Below are positions 52,044 to 61,952 of a stretch of 64,000 bases of DNA, in pieces (the stretch's first letter is position 1; each line of letters opens with the position of its first letter). The notes under the pieces are model-generated. The model saw nothing but the letters and a program-made list of their open reading frames with translations. It was not told the origin of the DNA and did no database searches. A program made the translations under genes and the position numbers. This DNA is from Cryptosporangium sp044454545 (GTDB taxonomy: Bacteria; Actinomycetota; Actinomycetes; Mycobacteriales; Cryptosporangiaceae): NCBI RefSeq assembly GCF_044454545.1, contig NZ_JBITDV010000001.1, positions 868,001 through 932,000 of the forward strand, in the 5' to 3' direction.

Positions 52044-53105
52044 TCAGTCGAGACCGTGACGCAGAGCGTGCAGGCCGGCGGCGACCATCGGGCCGACGAG
52101 TTCGGCCGCCTCGACGAAACCGTCGCCGATCATCGCGCCGGCCCGGCCGCGGGCGGCCACACCAGCCGCGATAACCGCGAGCTTGAATGACGCGAAACTG
52201 AGATACCAGGCGAAATCGTCGACCGGCCGGCCCGTGCGTTCGGCGTACCGCTGCACCAGCTCGCGACGGCGCGGGAACCCGTCGAGCACGGTGACGGCGG
52301 TCGCCCGGCCGGCTCCCGCCCACCGGTCGCCGGTCGGGGTTTCCTGCCAGTAGATCGCCAGCATGCCGAGGTCGGTCAGCGGATCGCCGAGCGTCGACAT
52401 CTCCCAGTCGAGCACGGCGGCGATGCGGCCGGGCCGGTCGGGGTCGAGGATCAGGTTGCCGAGGCGGTAGTCGCCGTGGACGATCGGGCCGGTCCCGGCC
52501 CGGGGCCGGTGCTCGGCGAGCTGCCGGGCCAGCGCGTCGAGGTCGTCGGTGGCCGGGTCGTCGGGCAGGCGGGTGGCGGCCCACTGCTTGGTCCAGCGGC
52601 GGAGCTGACGGTCGAGGTAGCCGTCCGGGCGTCCGTACTCGCCCAGTCCGACCGCGGCCGGATCGACGCCGTGCAGGTCGGCGAGGACGTCGATCACCGC
52701 GGTGCCGATCACCCGCTTCTCCTCGGGCCGGTCGGCGTACCCGGCCGGGAGCGTGTCGGTGACGACGTGGCCCGGCACCCGGTCCATGACGTAGAACGGG
52801 GCGCCCAGAACGGCCTCGTCGGCGCAGAACAGGCGGGTGCGCGGGACCGGCACCGGCGAGCGGCCCTCGCCCAGGCGGCTGATCACCGTGTACTCGCGGG
52901 CCATGTCGTGCGCGGTCGGCAGCACCGTGGACATCGGCGGCCGGCGCAGGATGACGTCGCCCGCGGCTGACGTGACCAGGAACGTCAGGTTCGACCGGCC
53001 GCCGGCGATGAGCGTGATCTCGCAGTCGCGCCAGGCCGGGTCGCCGAGCTCGCTCGCGAGATAGCTGCTGACGACGGCGACCGGTGCGGCGGCGGCCTGG
53101 GTCAT
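52044..53105 (-). CDS. APH-family phosphotransferase (ACAD10/11-type kinase-like)
   Basis: A 353-residue protein of the aminoglycoside phosphotransferase / choline kinase fold. The catalytic loop is IVHGDYRLGNLILDPD (His-x-Asp-x4-Asn) and the metal-binding Asp is in VLDWEMSTLGDPLTDLGML. LIAGGRSNLTFLVTSAAGDV and ILRRPP match the branch linked to acyl-CoA dehydrogenases (ACAD10/11), which phosphorylates 4-hydroxyacyl-CoAs. The substrate is therefore more likely a hydroxy-acyl compound than an antibiotic. ATG 53105. It is followed upstream by a gene-poor region. Confidence 0.87.
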   Translation of the reverse strand: MTQAAAAPVAVVSSYLASELGDPAWRDCEITLIAGGRSNLTFLVTSAAGDVILRRPPMSTVLPTAHDMAREYTVISRLGEGRSPVPVPRTRLFCADEAVLGAPFYVMDRVPGHVVTDTLPAGYADRPEEKRVIGTAVIDVLADLHGVDPAAVGLGEYGRPDGYLDRQLRRWTKQWAATRLPDDPATDDLDALARQLAEHRPRAGTGPIVHGDYRLGNLILDPDRPGRIAAVLDWEMSTLGDPLTDLGMLAIYWQETPTGDRWAGAGRATAVTVLDGFPRRRELVQRYAERTGRPVDDFAWYLSFASFKLAVIAAGVAARGRAGAMIGDGFVEAAELVGPMVAAGLHALRHGLD

Positions 53106-53197
53106 CGCGTCAGGTTATCGGAGGTTCGGATCTTTGCCACCCGGTCGCCGCTGGATCCCCTCGCCGCTCCGGGGTGGCCCTCGGTCCATCGGCAGGA

Positions 53198-53357
53198 CGC
53201 TTCGGGGCGGCCCGCCGTCCACCGGTAGACCGCTTCAGGACGGCCCGCCGTCCACCGGACGGACGCTTCAGGACGGCCCGCCGTCCACCGGACGGACGCT
53301 TCAGGACGGCCCGCCGTCCACCGGCAGGACGCTTCAGGACGGCCCGCCGTCCACCGG
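53198..53357. repeat. Five tandem 33-bp repeats
   Basis: Units start at 53198, 53231, 53264, 53297 and 53330; the shared core is CGCTTCAGGACGGCCCGCCG followed by TCCACCGG. The first unit is degenerate. The unit is a multiple of three, so each frame repeats an 11-residue motif; in the frame of the small gene at 53334-53516 each unit contains a TGA stop. There are no unique spacers, so it is not CRISPR. Confidence 0.88.
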
Positions 53358-53516
53358 CATTGCGACCGGCACCGGTCGGCCGTCGGGGCCGACTACCCAT
53401 CCTGCGGTCGGCAGATCCGGCCATGGCGGGCCTGGGAACGGGCCCATCGCGCACCAGTGCGACTCGACCGTGGACAGGAATTGGCGCCAGCTGCGCCACC
53501 ATCGGTTGGCTGCCAT
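53334..53516 (-). CDS. Possible small protein (60 aa)
   Basis: Not recognised. It has an ATG with AGGAG at 8-bp spacing and a composition quite unlike the surrounding low-complexity frames: it begins MAANRWWRSWRQFLSTVESH and continues with WCAMGPFPGPPWPDLP and GWVVGPDGRPVPV, rich in Trp and Pro. Its last codons and stop fall in the 33-bp repeat array, as if its 3' end had been duplicated repeatedly downstream. It could be a real small basic protein or a remnant. Confidence 0.4.
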   Translation of the reverse strand: MAANRWWRSWRQFLSTVESHWCAMGPFPGPPWPDLPTAGWVVGPDGRPVPVAMPVDGGPS

Positions 53517-53870
53517 GCCGCCGCTCCTGTCTGCGACGCCCCGCGAGGGAGCTGGGTTTTCAGGGTATCAACTATTCCTATCGTGAAAGTGTGGTTTGGG
53601 GTTGGGCCTGCGGGGTCCGGACGGCAACGAGCCGCAGCCGCGGCTCTCTGGCCGCCCGCAGTGCAGCCCGACCCGGGCCGACTCCGACGCGACCAACCAC
53701 GACCGCGGCCTCCGGGCGCCCGGAGGCCGCCCCCGGACCTGCGCCGACTCGACCGGCCACGGCTGCGGTCCTTGGTCGCCCGGCCGCCCGACTTGGACCG
53801 ACGCCGAGCCGAGCGGCCGTGGACGCGCCGCGGTCGCCCGGACCTGGCCCGACGTCGGCCCGGCTGTCCG

Positions 53871-53928
53871 CAGCACCGCGACCTGGTCAGTGCAGTCGGC
53901 AGCACCGCGACCTGGTCAGTGCAGTCGG
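53871..53928. repeat. Adjacent 29-bp direct duplication
   Basis: A 29-bp unit starting CAGCACCGCGACCTGGTCAG occurs at 53871-53899 and again at 53900-53928 with no spacer. It runs directly into the 9-bp array at 53921. Confidence 0.8.
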
Positions 53929-53974
53929 TGCGGTCGGTGCGGTCGGTGCGGTCGGTGCGGTCGGTGCGGTCGGT
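53921..53974. repeat. Six 9-bp tandem repeats (GCGGTCGGT)
   Basis: GCAGTCGGT (53921-53929) is followed by five exact copies of GCGGTCGGT, ending at 53974. Any frame through it gives a three-residue repeat such as SVR or DRT. Typical slipped-strand array. Confidence 0.88.
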
Positions 53975-54333
53975 GCGCAGCACGTCGATCGCGAGGTCGG
54001 GACGCGAGGCTGCGAACCCCGCGGTCACCGGCGTTACGCGCCGGCGGTGGCAGGAACCCGGCGGTGAACGCCTTTGTTCTGCCGCAGCCACCGCCAGCGT
54101 CCGGCCGCCTGCGCGGACAGCAGGGACGCGTCCGCCGGAGCCGCTGGCCAGCCGGACGGTCGGGCCGCCCGTGGCCGCCGATCTAGGCGTCCGCGCGTCG
54201 ATGGCGCTCGCCGCCGGCACCGCCGGCACCGCCGCCCGGCCCCCGGCAGGGCAGGGCCCACGCACGGACGGGGCGGCCCAGAGCAGGGCGGGTTGGGCCA
54301 GGGGATGCCGGTGCTGGCCAGGGCGCCCAGGCA

Positions 54334-54351
54334 GGGCAGGGCAGGGCAGGG
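54334..54351 (+). other. G-quadruplex-forming motif
   Basis: Four GGG runs (54334-54336, 54339-54341, 54344-54346, 54349-54351) separated by CA loops fit the canonical G3-N2 quadruplex pattern with very short loops. Further G-runs follow to about 54630 on the same strand, which is nearly free of T. It lies about 360 bp downstream of the ECF sigma gene's stop. Confidence 0.6.
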
Positions 54352-54711
54352 CAGGAGCAAGGCCGGCGGGGCCGGAGCAGGCCGAGCCGAGCCGGACGGG
54401 GCAGGCCGAACCGGGGCGAGCCGAGCCGAGCCGGACGGGGCCGGGCCGGGGCAGGCCGGGCCGGGGCAGGGCAGGCCGAGCCGGGACAGGCCGAGCCGAC
54501 CGGAGCAGGCTGGGGCGGACCAGACCGGGGCCAAGCCGGGGCCGGGCAGGGCGCGGAACGGGCAGGGCCGGGCGCGGAACGGGGCGGGCGGGGCCAGGAA
54601 CGGGGCGGGGGCTTGGCGTTGGCGGCAGGCCGGGCGGGCGCTGGCCGGGGCCCGGGCCGGTCGGCGTCGACCCGATCCGAGCGCGGCGAGCCGCGACAGC
54701 ACGGTGGTTGC

Positions 54712-55842
54712 CTAGCGCTGCGCGTTCAGCCGAGCGGCCTGACGGGTCAGGTGATCACGTTCCGCCAGGTTGGGCGCCTTCCGGGCCGCTTCGGCGTACA
54801 GCCTCGCCGCCGCCACCAGGTCGCCGTCCCGCTCGCGCAGATGGGCCTCCACGGCCGTGAATCGCGGCACCGTGGCGTCCACGTCCGACAACGCGGCCAG
54901 ACCGGCACGCGCTCCGTCGGCTTCACCGACCGCGACCGCGCGGTTGAGGCGGACGACCGGACTGGGGGTCAGACGGCAGAGCTCGTCGTACCACTCGACG
55001 ATCTGCACCCAGTCGGTCTCCCCCGCGGTGGGCGCGTCCGCGTGCAGCGCGGCGATCGCGGCCTGGGCCTGGAACTCCCCCAGCCGATCGCGGGCCAGCG
55101 CGGCCTGGAGGATCTCGACCCCCTCGGCGATCAGCCCGGTGTCCCAGCGCTGCCGGTCCTGGTCCGCCAGCGGAACCAGCGAGCCGCCGGGCCCGGTCCG
55201 GGCCGCGCGCCGGGCGTGGTGCAGCAGCATCAGCGCGAGCAGCCCGGCGACCTCGGGATGGTCCACCGCCCGCCGCAGGACCCGGGTGAGCCGGATCGCC
55301 TCGGCGGCCAGATCCAGCTCCCCCGAGTAGCCCTCGTTGAACACCAGGTACAGCACGCGGAGCACGGTCGCGACGTCGCCGGGCCGGTCGAACCGTACGC
55401 CGGAGACCGTGCGCTTGGCCCGGCTGATCCGCTGGGCCATCGTCGCCTCGGGCACCAGGTAGGCCTGCGCGATCTGGCGGGTGGTCAGGCCGCCGACGGC
55501 CCGGAGCGTCAGCGCCACGGCCGACGACGGGGTCAGCGACGGGTGGGCGCACAGGAAGTACAGCTGGAGCGTGTCGTCGGTGTTCGGGGCCGCGGGTGGC
55601 TCCTCGGGCGGCGACTCCCGCCGTCGGCGGGCCGCGTCCGAGCGGGCCGCGTCGAGGAACTTCCGCCAGGCGACGGTCACCAGCCAGCCCTTGGGATCGC
55701 GCGGCGATTCCGACGGCCAGACCCGGACGGCCTCGACCAAGGCCTCCTGCACGGCGTCCTCGGCCGCCGCGAAGTCGGCTCCGCGGCGGACGAGGACGGC
55801 CAGGACGCTCGGCGTGAGCTCCCGCAGTAGTGCTTCGTTCAT
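54712..55842 (-). CDS. ECF sigma factor with C-terminal TPR-like extension (ECF42 type)
   Basis: A 376-residue ECF sigma factor. Region 2 is at residues 20-70 (GADFAAAEDAVQEALVEAVR, DPKGWLVTVAWRKFLDAAR); region 4 at about 100-150 (HPSLTPSSAVALTLRAVGGL, TTRQIAQAYLVPEATMAQRI). The C-terminal ~200 residues are helical TPR-like (VLRVLYLVFNEGYSGELDLA, VRLNRAVAVGEADGARAGLA), typical of the ECF42 group. ATG 55842 overlaps the DGPF gene by 4 bp; that pairing is the hallmark of the group. No anti-sigma gene is adjacent; the extension itself is thought to control activity. Confidence 0.92.
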   Translation of the reverse strand: MNEALLRELTPSVLAVLVRRGADFAAAEDAVQEALVEAVRVWPSESPRDPKGWLVTVAWRKFLDAARSDAARRRRESPPEEPPAAPNTDDTLQLYFLCAHPSLTPSSAVALTLRAVGGLTTRQIAQAYLVPEATMAQRISRAKRTVSGVRFDRPGDVATVLRVLYLVFNEGYSGELDLAAEAIRLTRVLRRAVDHPEVAGLLALMLLHHARRAARTGPGGSLVPLADQDRQRWDTGLIAEGVEILQAALARDRLGEFQAQAAIAALHADAPTAGETDWVQIVEWYDELCRLTPSPVVRLNRAVAVGEADGARAGLAALSDVDATVPRFTAVEAHLRERDGDLVAAARLYAEAARKAPNLAERDHLTRQAARLNAQR

Positions 55843-56246
55843 TCGGTGATGGTCGACGGCGCGCCGTAGTACGGGCGCAGTTCGAGCCACTCGTGGATCG
55901 GCTCGCCGTCCTTGCCCGGCGCGGCCGACAGCTCCCCGGCCAGCTCGAGCGCCCGCTGGTAGCTGTCGACGTCGATCACGTAGAACCCGGCGATGAGGTC
56001 CTTCGTCTCCGCGAACGGCCCGTCGGTGACCGGCGGGCGGCCCTCGCCGTCGTACCGGACGAACGTTCCTTCCGGGGACAGCACGCCCACGTCGACGAAC
56101 TCGCCCGACGCCTCGGCCCGGGCCTCCCAGTCCTTCATGAACTGCACGTGGGCGGTGACCTCCTCCGGCGTCCACTGATCCATCGGGACGTCGTTGACCG
56201 GGGCCGGGCCGCCGCGGTAGTGCTTGAGCAGCAGGTATTTCGCCAT
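55839..56246 (-). CDS. DGPF-domain (YCII-related) protein
   Basis: A 135-residue YCII-fold protein. It has MAKYLLLKHYRGGP, FMKDWEARAEASGEFVDVGV, the eponymous DGPF motif (residues 75-78, VTDGPFAETKDLIAGFYVID) and IHEWLELRPYYG. ATG 56246 follows GGAGGAACC. Its stop overlaps the ECF sigma start by 4 bp; DGPF proteins and ECF42 sigma factors form a widespread conserved pair and the DGPF gene is often the sigma factor's target. Biochemical function unknown. Confidence 0.9.
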   Translation of the reverse strand: MAKYLLLKHYRGGPAPVNDVPMDQWTPEEVTAHVQFMKDWEARAEASGEFVDVGVLSPEGTFVRYDGEGRPPVTDGPFAETKDLIAGFYVIDVDSYQRALELAGELSAAPGKDGEPIHEWLELRPYYGAPSTITE

Positions 56247-56312
56247 CGTGGTTCCTCCCAATTCGGTGTCGTTCTGCCCGGGGACGGAGCCACCTACGGA
56301 TTCTCGACAGGG

Positions 56313-57262
56313 TCAGGCCAGGCAGGTCAAAGGCGCACCCCCGTTGTACTCCCGCATGTCGGCGAGCGCGGACCCGAAGTCCATCGCGGCGCCCCGCTCG
56401 GCGCCACCGAGCTCGGCGTAGGCCCGGTGCAGGTTGCCGACGAGACGCTCCTGGTCGGTGAGCGCGGCGAACCGGCCGAGGTCCACCGATCGGGCGACCT
56501 CCAGCGGCGGCGTGCCGTCCCGCACCCCCAGTACCGCCAGGTCGAGCACGAACCGCAGGTAGGCGAGCACGTCGTCGATCACCTCGGGGCCGCAGACCGG
56601 TCCGTGACCGGGGACGATCGTCTCCGCGCCGAGCGACTTCAGCGCGGTCACCGCGTCGACGGCACCGGCCACCGACCCGGCCACCAGGAACGGCGTGCCT
56701 CCGTTGAACAACAGGTCACCGGCGAAGAGCACCCGCCGTTCGGGGATCCAGACGATGCTGTCGTTCGTCGAGTGCGCGGGGGTGCCGACGTGCCGCACCT
56801 CGCACCTGAGGTCGTCCACCCAGAGGTCGACGCCGGTCGTGTAGGTGAGGAACGGCGGCGCGACCGGCAGGTCACCCCAGTCGACGTCGGTCCAGGTGCC
56901 GGTGCGGATCAGCGCGCTGGTGCCGGGCTTGCCCTCGGCCAGGATCTCCTCCCGGCACCGCTCGTGCGCGACGATCGTCGCGTCGGCGAAGAGCCCGTTG
57001 CCGTGGGTGTGGTCGCCGTGGTGGTGGGTGTTGACGAGGGTCTGCACCGGGGCCGGCGTCACCTGCGCGATCGCGTCCACCAGCGCGCGTGTCCTGGCCT
57101 CGGTGGCGCAGGCGTCGATCGCGGCGGCCCGGGACCGGCCGACCAGGAAGCCGGTGTTGTTGATCCACCAGGTCCCGTCCGGCTGGACGTAGGCGAAGAC
57201 GCCGTCGCTGACCTCCTGGACGATCGGCGGCGCGGGCGTGGTGATGTCGTGGACGGTAGCGC

Positions 57263-57266
<4 letters not shown>
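56313..57266 (-). CDS. MBL-fold metallo-hydrolase (1)
   Basis: A 317-residue metallo-beta-lactamase-fold hydrolase. The zinc motif is NTHHHGDHTHGN (His-x-His-x-Asp-His), with later ligands in HVGTPAHSTNDSI, FAGDLLF, and VPGHGPV. ATG 57266 overlaps the second MBL gene by 4 bp. The two paralogues share the surroundings of the second-metal site and a C-terminal helical part ending with LGRFAAL. Last gene of the leftward acid-catabolism operon; presumably hydrolyses an ester, lactone or thioester. Confidence 0.88.
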
Positions 57267-58194
<928 letters not shown>

Positions 58195-58195
<1 letters not shown>

Positions 58196-59418
58196 CAGGC
58201 CGCGACCTCGGTCCGGGTCGTCACCGCGGACGCGACCGACGCGCTCGACGGGTTGCGTCCGGCCAGTCCGACCAGGGCGAAGACGAAGCTGATCACGGCC
58301 AGGAAGTACCAGCCGGTGTTGAAGCTGGTGTGCGGCACCAGGTGGCCGAAGATGATCGGGATGAAGAAGCCACCGACCGCGGCCAGCGTCAGCATCAGCC
58401 CGGTGGCCGTCCCGACGTACTCGTGCCGGATCCGGCTCACCCGGGTCGGCACCGCCGACCAGGCCGCGAACCCGAAGATCAGGAAGAACCCGATCCCGAT
58501 CCCGAGCACCCAGAGCACGCCGGTGGGCACCACCGGGATCAGCGCCAGCAGCACCGCGCACGCGATCAGCGACCCGACGACGAACGCCCGGATGTTGCGC
58601 GACCGGTCGGCCCAGTACCCGCCGACGATGCTCCCGGGAATGCCGGCCAGCGCGATCATCGCCGAGAGCAGCCCGCCCTTCGACGCGTCGAACCCCCGCT
58701 CGAGGATCGCGTACTCGGTGAACAGCTGCGACGTCGTGAAGTAGGCACCGTACGCGCCGAGCAGCGCGATCCCGTAGATCCACAGGTCCCGGCTGGCCAC
58801 CGAGGCGGTCAGCGCGTCCCGCTCGAACCGGGTCCCGTGCAGCGCCGGGGCGTCGGCCGGGGTCCGGAACCAGATCAGCGTCGCCGCCGCCACCAGCAGC
58901 TCGAACACGCCGGCGAGCAGCAGCGACGTGTGCCAGCTGGTCGCCCGCTGCAGGTAGATCCAGACGTAGAGCGCGAACGCCGCCCCGGCGCTGAACGCCG
59001 CTCCGCCGGAGATGCCCAGCGCGAGCGTCACCTGCGTGTCGTGGAACCAGACGATGACCGCGGCGAATGCCACCGCGATGAAGATCGAGCCACCGATGCC
59101 GGATAGCAGCCGGAACCAGGCCAGCGCGGTGTAGGACTGGGACAGGCCGGAGGCCACCCCGGCGACACCCTGCAGCGCGAGCCCGATGACGAGCGTCCGC
59201 TTCATGCCGATCGCGGTGGCGAGCATGCCGCCGGGGATGTGGGCTACGCCGTAGCCGACCAGGAACAGCGAGATCAGGAAGCTGAGCGACCCGAGGCCGA
59301 CGTGGAACTCCGCGCCGATCAGCGGGAACGCGGCGGCGACGTCGAACCAGTTCAGGGTCAGGGCGATGAACCCGGCGCTGAGCAGCGCGAGCATCGCCCA
59401 GGGGGTGGATCTGGACAT
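58195..59418 (-). CDS. MFS transporter
   Basis: A 407-residue major facilitator with about 12 helices. The first helix is ALLSAGFIALTLNWFDVAAA; loop 2-3 is IPGGMLATAIGMKRTLVIGL, a G-x3-D/R-K/R-x-G-x-K/R type signature; GGYWADRSRNIRAFVVGSLI is the matching loop of the second half. The family resembles the anion:cation symporters that import organic acids. It lies between an acyl-CoA ligase gene (31-bp gap) and the MBL genes, so it likely brings in the acid that the ligase activates. Confidence 0.88.
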
Positions 59419-59449
59419 GGCTGTCCTCCGGTGCGGGGGGTGACGGGGG

Positions 59450-60847
59450 TCAGAGACTCCGGGCGCGCAGCTCGGCCTTGCGGACCTTGCCGACGCTCGT
59501 GCGCGGGAGAGCGTCGACGAACTTCACGACGCTGGGAACTTTGAACGGGCTGAGGCGCTCACGGCACCAGGTGAGGAGCTCCTCCGGTGCGACCGACGCG
59601 CCCGGGCGGAGCGTGACGACGAGCAGGATCGCCTCGTCGCGCACCGGATCGGGGATGCCGACCGCGGCGCTGTCGGCCACGGCCGGGTGCTCCCCGGCGA
59701 CACGTTCGACCTCGCCGGCCGAGACGTTCTCGCCGCCGCGCTTGATCATGTCCTTCGCGCGGTCGACGAAGTAGAGGAAGCCGTCGGCGTCCCGGCGCGC
59801 GAGGTCGGCGGTGCGCAGGCCTTCCGGGGTGAACGTGGCCGCGGTGGCGTCGGGGTCGTTCCAGTAGCCGGCCGCGACCGGCGAACCGGTGACCCACATC
59901 TCGCCGTCGGGCCCGAGGTCGATCGTCACTCCGGGCAGCGCGCGACCGATGCTGTCCCACCGCCGGGTGTCGTCGTCCGGGTTCATCGTCGGTGGCAGCA
60001 CGGTCTCGGTCATCCCGTACAGCTGCACGAGCCGGGTCCCGAACCGGGATTCGAACGTTTTCGCGTCCCCGTCGGCGATGTTCTGGGCGAACAGCACCGT
60101 CCGCACCGAGTTCGCCGCGTCGTCGGGGTCGGTGGCCGCGGCCAGGATCATCCGCACCGGGGCAGCGAACAGACTCGCGACGGTCGCGCCCAGCTCGCGC
60201 GCCTGCCGCCCCCAGTTCGACGCCGAGAACCGCGGCGCCAGCGCGATCGAACCACCACTGACCAGCGCGGACATCGCGCAGTAGTACTGCGCGTTGGCGT
60301 GGAACAGCGGCAGGACGACCAGCCACCGGTCGGCGGCGGTGAGCCCCAGGTGGGTGGCGACGGCGGTTCCGACCGCGACGTAGTTCGCGTCGGTGACCAT
60401 CACGCCCTTGGCCCGGCTGGTCGTGCCCGACGTGTACAGGATCGCGGCGACGTCGCCGGGTTCCACGTCCGCACCGGTCGGCGCGTGCAGGGCGTCCACC
60501 TCGGACGGAGACCGGAGCGAGACCGCGGGGGTGCTGTCGGAGAGGACGTGGGCGAGCTCGTCGGCACTCGACTGCGGGCCGGTGGGCACGAGGATCGTGC
60601 CGGACAGCGCGGTGGCGAACCAGACGTCGAAAAACTGGCGGCAGTTGCCCAGCTGGACGTGCACCCGGTCGCCGGGCCGCGCCCCCGCCTCCCGGAGGCC
60701 GCCCGCGACGCGGCGGCTCCGGCCGAGCTGCTCGGCGTAGGTGATCGTCTCCCCGCCGTCGAGCACCGCGAACACCCGCATCGCGTCGGCCGCGTTGCGC
60801 CGCAGCAAATCCCCCACGGTCAGACGGGCGTCACCCCGCTCAGTCAT
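59450..60847 (-). CDS. AMP-dependent acyl-CoA ligase
   Basis: A 465-residue member of the ANL superfamily. AILYTSGTTSRAKGVMVTDA is the ATP-binding P-loop, LVQLYGMTETVLPPTMNPDD the substrate/adenylate loop, RTADLARRDADGFLYFVDRA the A7 region, and PRTSVGKVRKAELRARS carries the catalytic Lys. It resembles carnitine/crotonobetaine or medium-chain acid ligases. ATG 60847 overlaps the FAH gene stop by 8 bp. A CaiB-type CoA-transferase at 63842 is nearby on the same strand. Confidence 0.9.
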   Translation of the reverse strand: MTERGDARLTVGDLLRRNAADAMRVFAVLDGGETITYAEQLGRSRRVAGGLREAGARPGDRVHVQLGNCRQFFDVWFATALSGTILVPTGPQSSADELAHVLSDSTPAVSLRSPSEVDALHAPTGADVEPGDVAAILYTSGTTSRAKGVMVTDANYVAVGTAVATHLGLTAADRWLVVLPLFHANAQYYCAMSALVSGGSIALAPRFSASNWGRQARELGATVASLFAAPVRMILAAATDPDDAANSVRTVLFAQNIADGDAKTFESRFGTRLVQLYGMTETVLPPTMNPDDDTRRWDSIGRALPGVTIDLGPDGEMWVTGSPVAAGYWNDPDATAATFTPEGLRTADLARRDADGFLYFVDRAKDMIKRGGENVSAGEVERVAGEHPAVADSAAVGIPDPVRDEAILLVVTLRPGASVAPEELLTWCRERLSPFKVPSVVKFVDALPRTSVGKVRKAELRARSL

Positions 60848-61850
60848 GAGCGGCCGCGCGGGGTGAACCGGAGTAGCTGGGGACTCCGGCGCCCGCCGGC
60901 ACGATCTGCTTCGCGCCGACCGGGTTGCGCAGCACACCGAGCCCCTCGGCCTCGAGCTCCACCACGTCACCCGGCCGGATCCATCGATCCAGCTCCAGCC
61001 CGCAGCCGCCCCCGACCGTGCCCAGGGCCAGGAACTCCCCCGGGTACACGGTCTCGTCCAGCGACGCCCAGGCCAGCACCTCGGCGAACGAGAACTGCCG
61101 GTTCTTCGTGCTCCCGGACGCCCAGACCTCGCCGTTGACGCGGGCGGTCATCCGCACCGCCCACTCGTCGACCTCGTCCATCGTCAGGACGCACGGCCCC
61201 ATCGCGGTGCAGAAGTCCTTGCCCTTGGACGGGCCGATCGTGAGGCTCATCTCGTAGAACTGGATGTCCCGGGCGCTGACGTCGTTGAAGATCGTGACGC
61301 CGGCGATCTTCCCGGCGGCCTCGGCCGGCGTCAGGTCGCGCCCGCCGCCGGAGGTGAAGAACCCGAGCTCGAGCTCGAAGTCGAGCTGGTCGGTGTACGA
61401 GGGCCAGAGCAGCGGCTCGTCCGGACCGATGATCGTCTCGACGTTGCACTTGTAGCAGATCGGCATCGCCGCGAACGCCGGCGGCACGGCCAGGCCGGAG
61501 CCGGCCGCGTGCTCGGTGTAGGTCAGGTAGTCCCGGATCCGCCGCGGCCTGGGCACCGGCGCGAGCAGCCGCACGTCGCCGATCGGGTGCACCCCGCCGA
61601 GCGCGTCGCCGCGGGCCGCGTACCCGCGCGCCACCTCGACCGCGGCTCCGGCCGTCTGCCGGCCGGTCGCGCCGGACTCGAAGAACGCCACCATCTCGGT
61701 GGCCACCTCGGGCGCCCGCGCGGCCGCGGTCGTGCCGTTCCGCCGCTCCTGGTCGGCCCGGAGCACCACCGCCGGCTCGATCACGTGGTCGTCGTCCCAC
61801 ACCCCGAACCGCGGTGCACCGGCTCCGACGGAAAAGGTCACCAGCTTCAT
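60840..61850 (-). CDS. Fumarylacetoacetate hydrolase-family protein
   Basis: A 336-residue FAH-fold hydrolase or decarboxylase. The long N-terminal part (MKLVTFSVGAGAPRFGVWDD) and blocks RIRDYLTYTEHAAGSGLAVP, PICYKCNVETIIGPDEPLLW, LDFELELGFFTSGGGRDLTP, FNDVSARDIQFYEMSLTIGP, and KGKDFCTAMGPCVLT show the metal-binding domain. It is longer than the HpaG-like protein at 28104. ATG 61850 is the first gene of the leftward operon (FAH, ligase, MFS, two MBLs). It diverges from a TetR gene across a 100-bp gap with overlapping inverted repeats. Confidence 0.9.
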   Translation of the reverse strand: MKLVTFSVGAGAPRFGVWDDDHVIEPAVVLRADQERRNGTTAAARAPEVATEMVAFFESGATGRQTAGAAVEVARGYAARGDALGGVHPIGDVRLLAPVPRPRRIRDYLTYTEHAAGSGLAVPPAFAAMPICYKCNVETIIGPDEPLLWPSYTDQLDFELELGFFTSGGGRDLTPAEAAGKIAGVTIFNDVSARDIQFYEMSLTIGPSKGKDFCTAMGPCVLTMDEVDEWAVRMTARVNGEVWASGSTKNRQFSFAEVLAWASLDETVYPGEFLALGTVGGGCGLELDRWIRPGDVVELEAEGLGVLRNPVGAKQIVPAGAGVPSYSGSPRAAAHD

Positions 61851-61871
61851 CGCCAGCCTCCAATGGACTTC

Positions 61872-61896
61872 AGTCCGAACTTGGACTCGAATCCAA
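61872..61896. promoter_or_regulatory. TetR operator candidate (overlapping inverted repeats)
   Basis: TTGGACTCGAATCCAA (61881-61896) has seven of eight pairs; AGTCCGAACTTGGACT (61872-61887) overlaps it by 7 bp and has six of eight. Both lie between the FAH start (61850) and the TetR start (about 61953), placed to control both promoters. Confidence 0.6.
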
Positions 61897-61952
61897 ACTG
61901 GCTGTAAGGTAGGCCACAGGACACGCGTCGTCAAGAGTCGGGAAAGACGGTG

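Larger units (their letters stand above)
53106..54711. other. Gene-poor, repeat-rich 1.6-kb region
   Basis: No recognisable protein family in any frame. It holds five 33-bp tandem repeats (53198-53357), one possible 60-residue gene (53334-53516), an adjacent 29-bp duplication (53871-53928), six 9-bp repeats (53921-53974), and a strongly G-rich, T-poor stretch (about 54240-54630) full of GGGCA, GGCCGAGCC and GGGCGGAACG-like units. Long open frames here encode only low-complexity Arg/Pro/Gly/Ala sequence and are probably by-products of composition. Confidence 0.6.

Noticed and set aside
52044..53105. Aminoglycoside resistance kinase
   Set aside because: The fold is shared, but the sequence resembles the ACAD10/11-associated kinase branch; no resistance context is present.
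53198..53357. Possible CRISPR array
   Set aside because: The 33-bp units are directly adjacent with no unique spacers, and there are no cas genes.
53457..54860. Plus-strand open frame through the repeat-rich region
   Set aside because: Encodes RAGPG/EPSRTG-type low-complexity sequence created by the G-rich repeats, has no ribosome site or domain, and ends inside the sigma gene.
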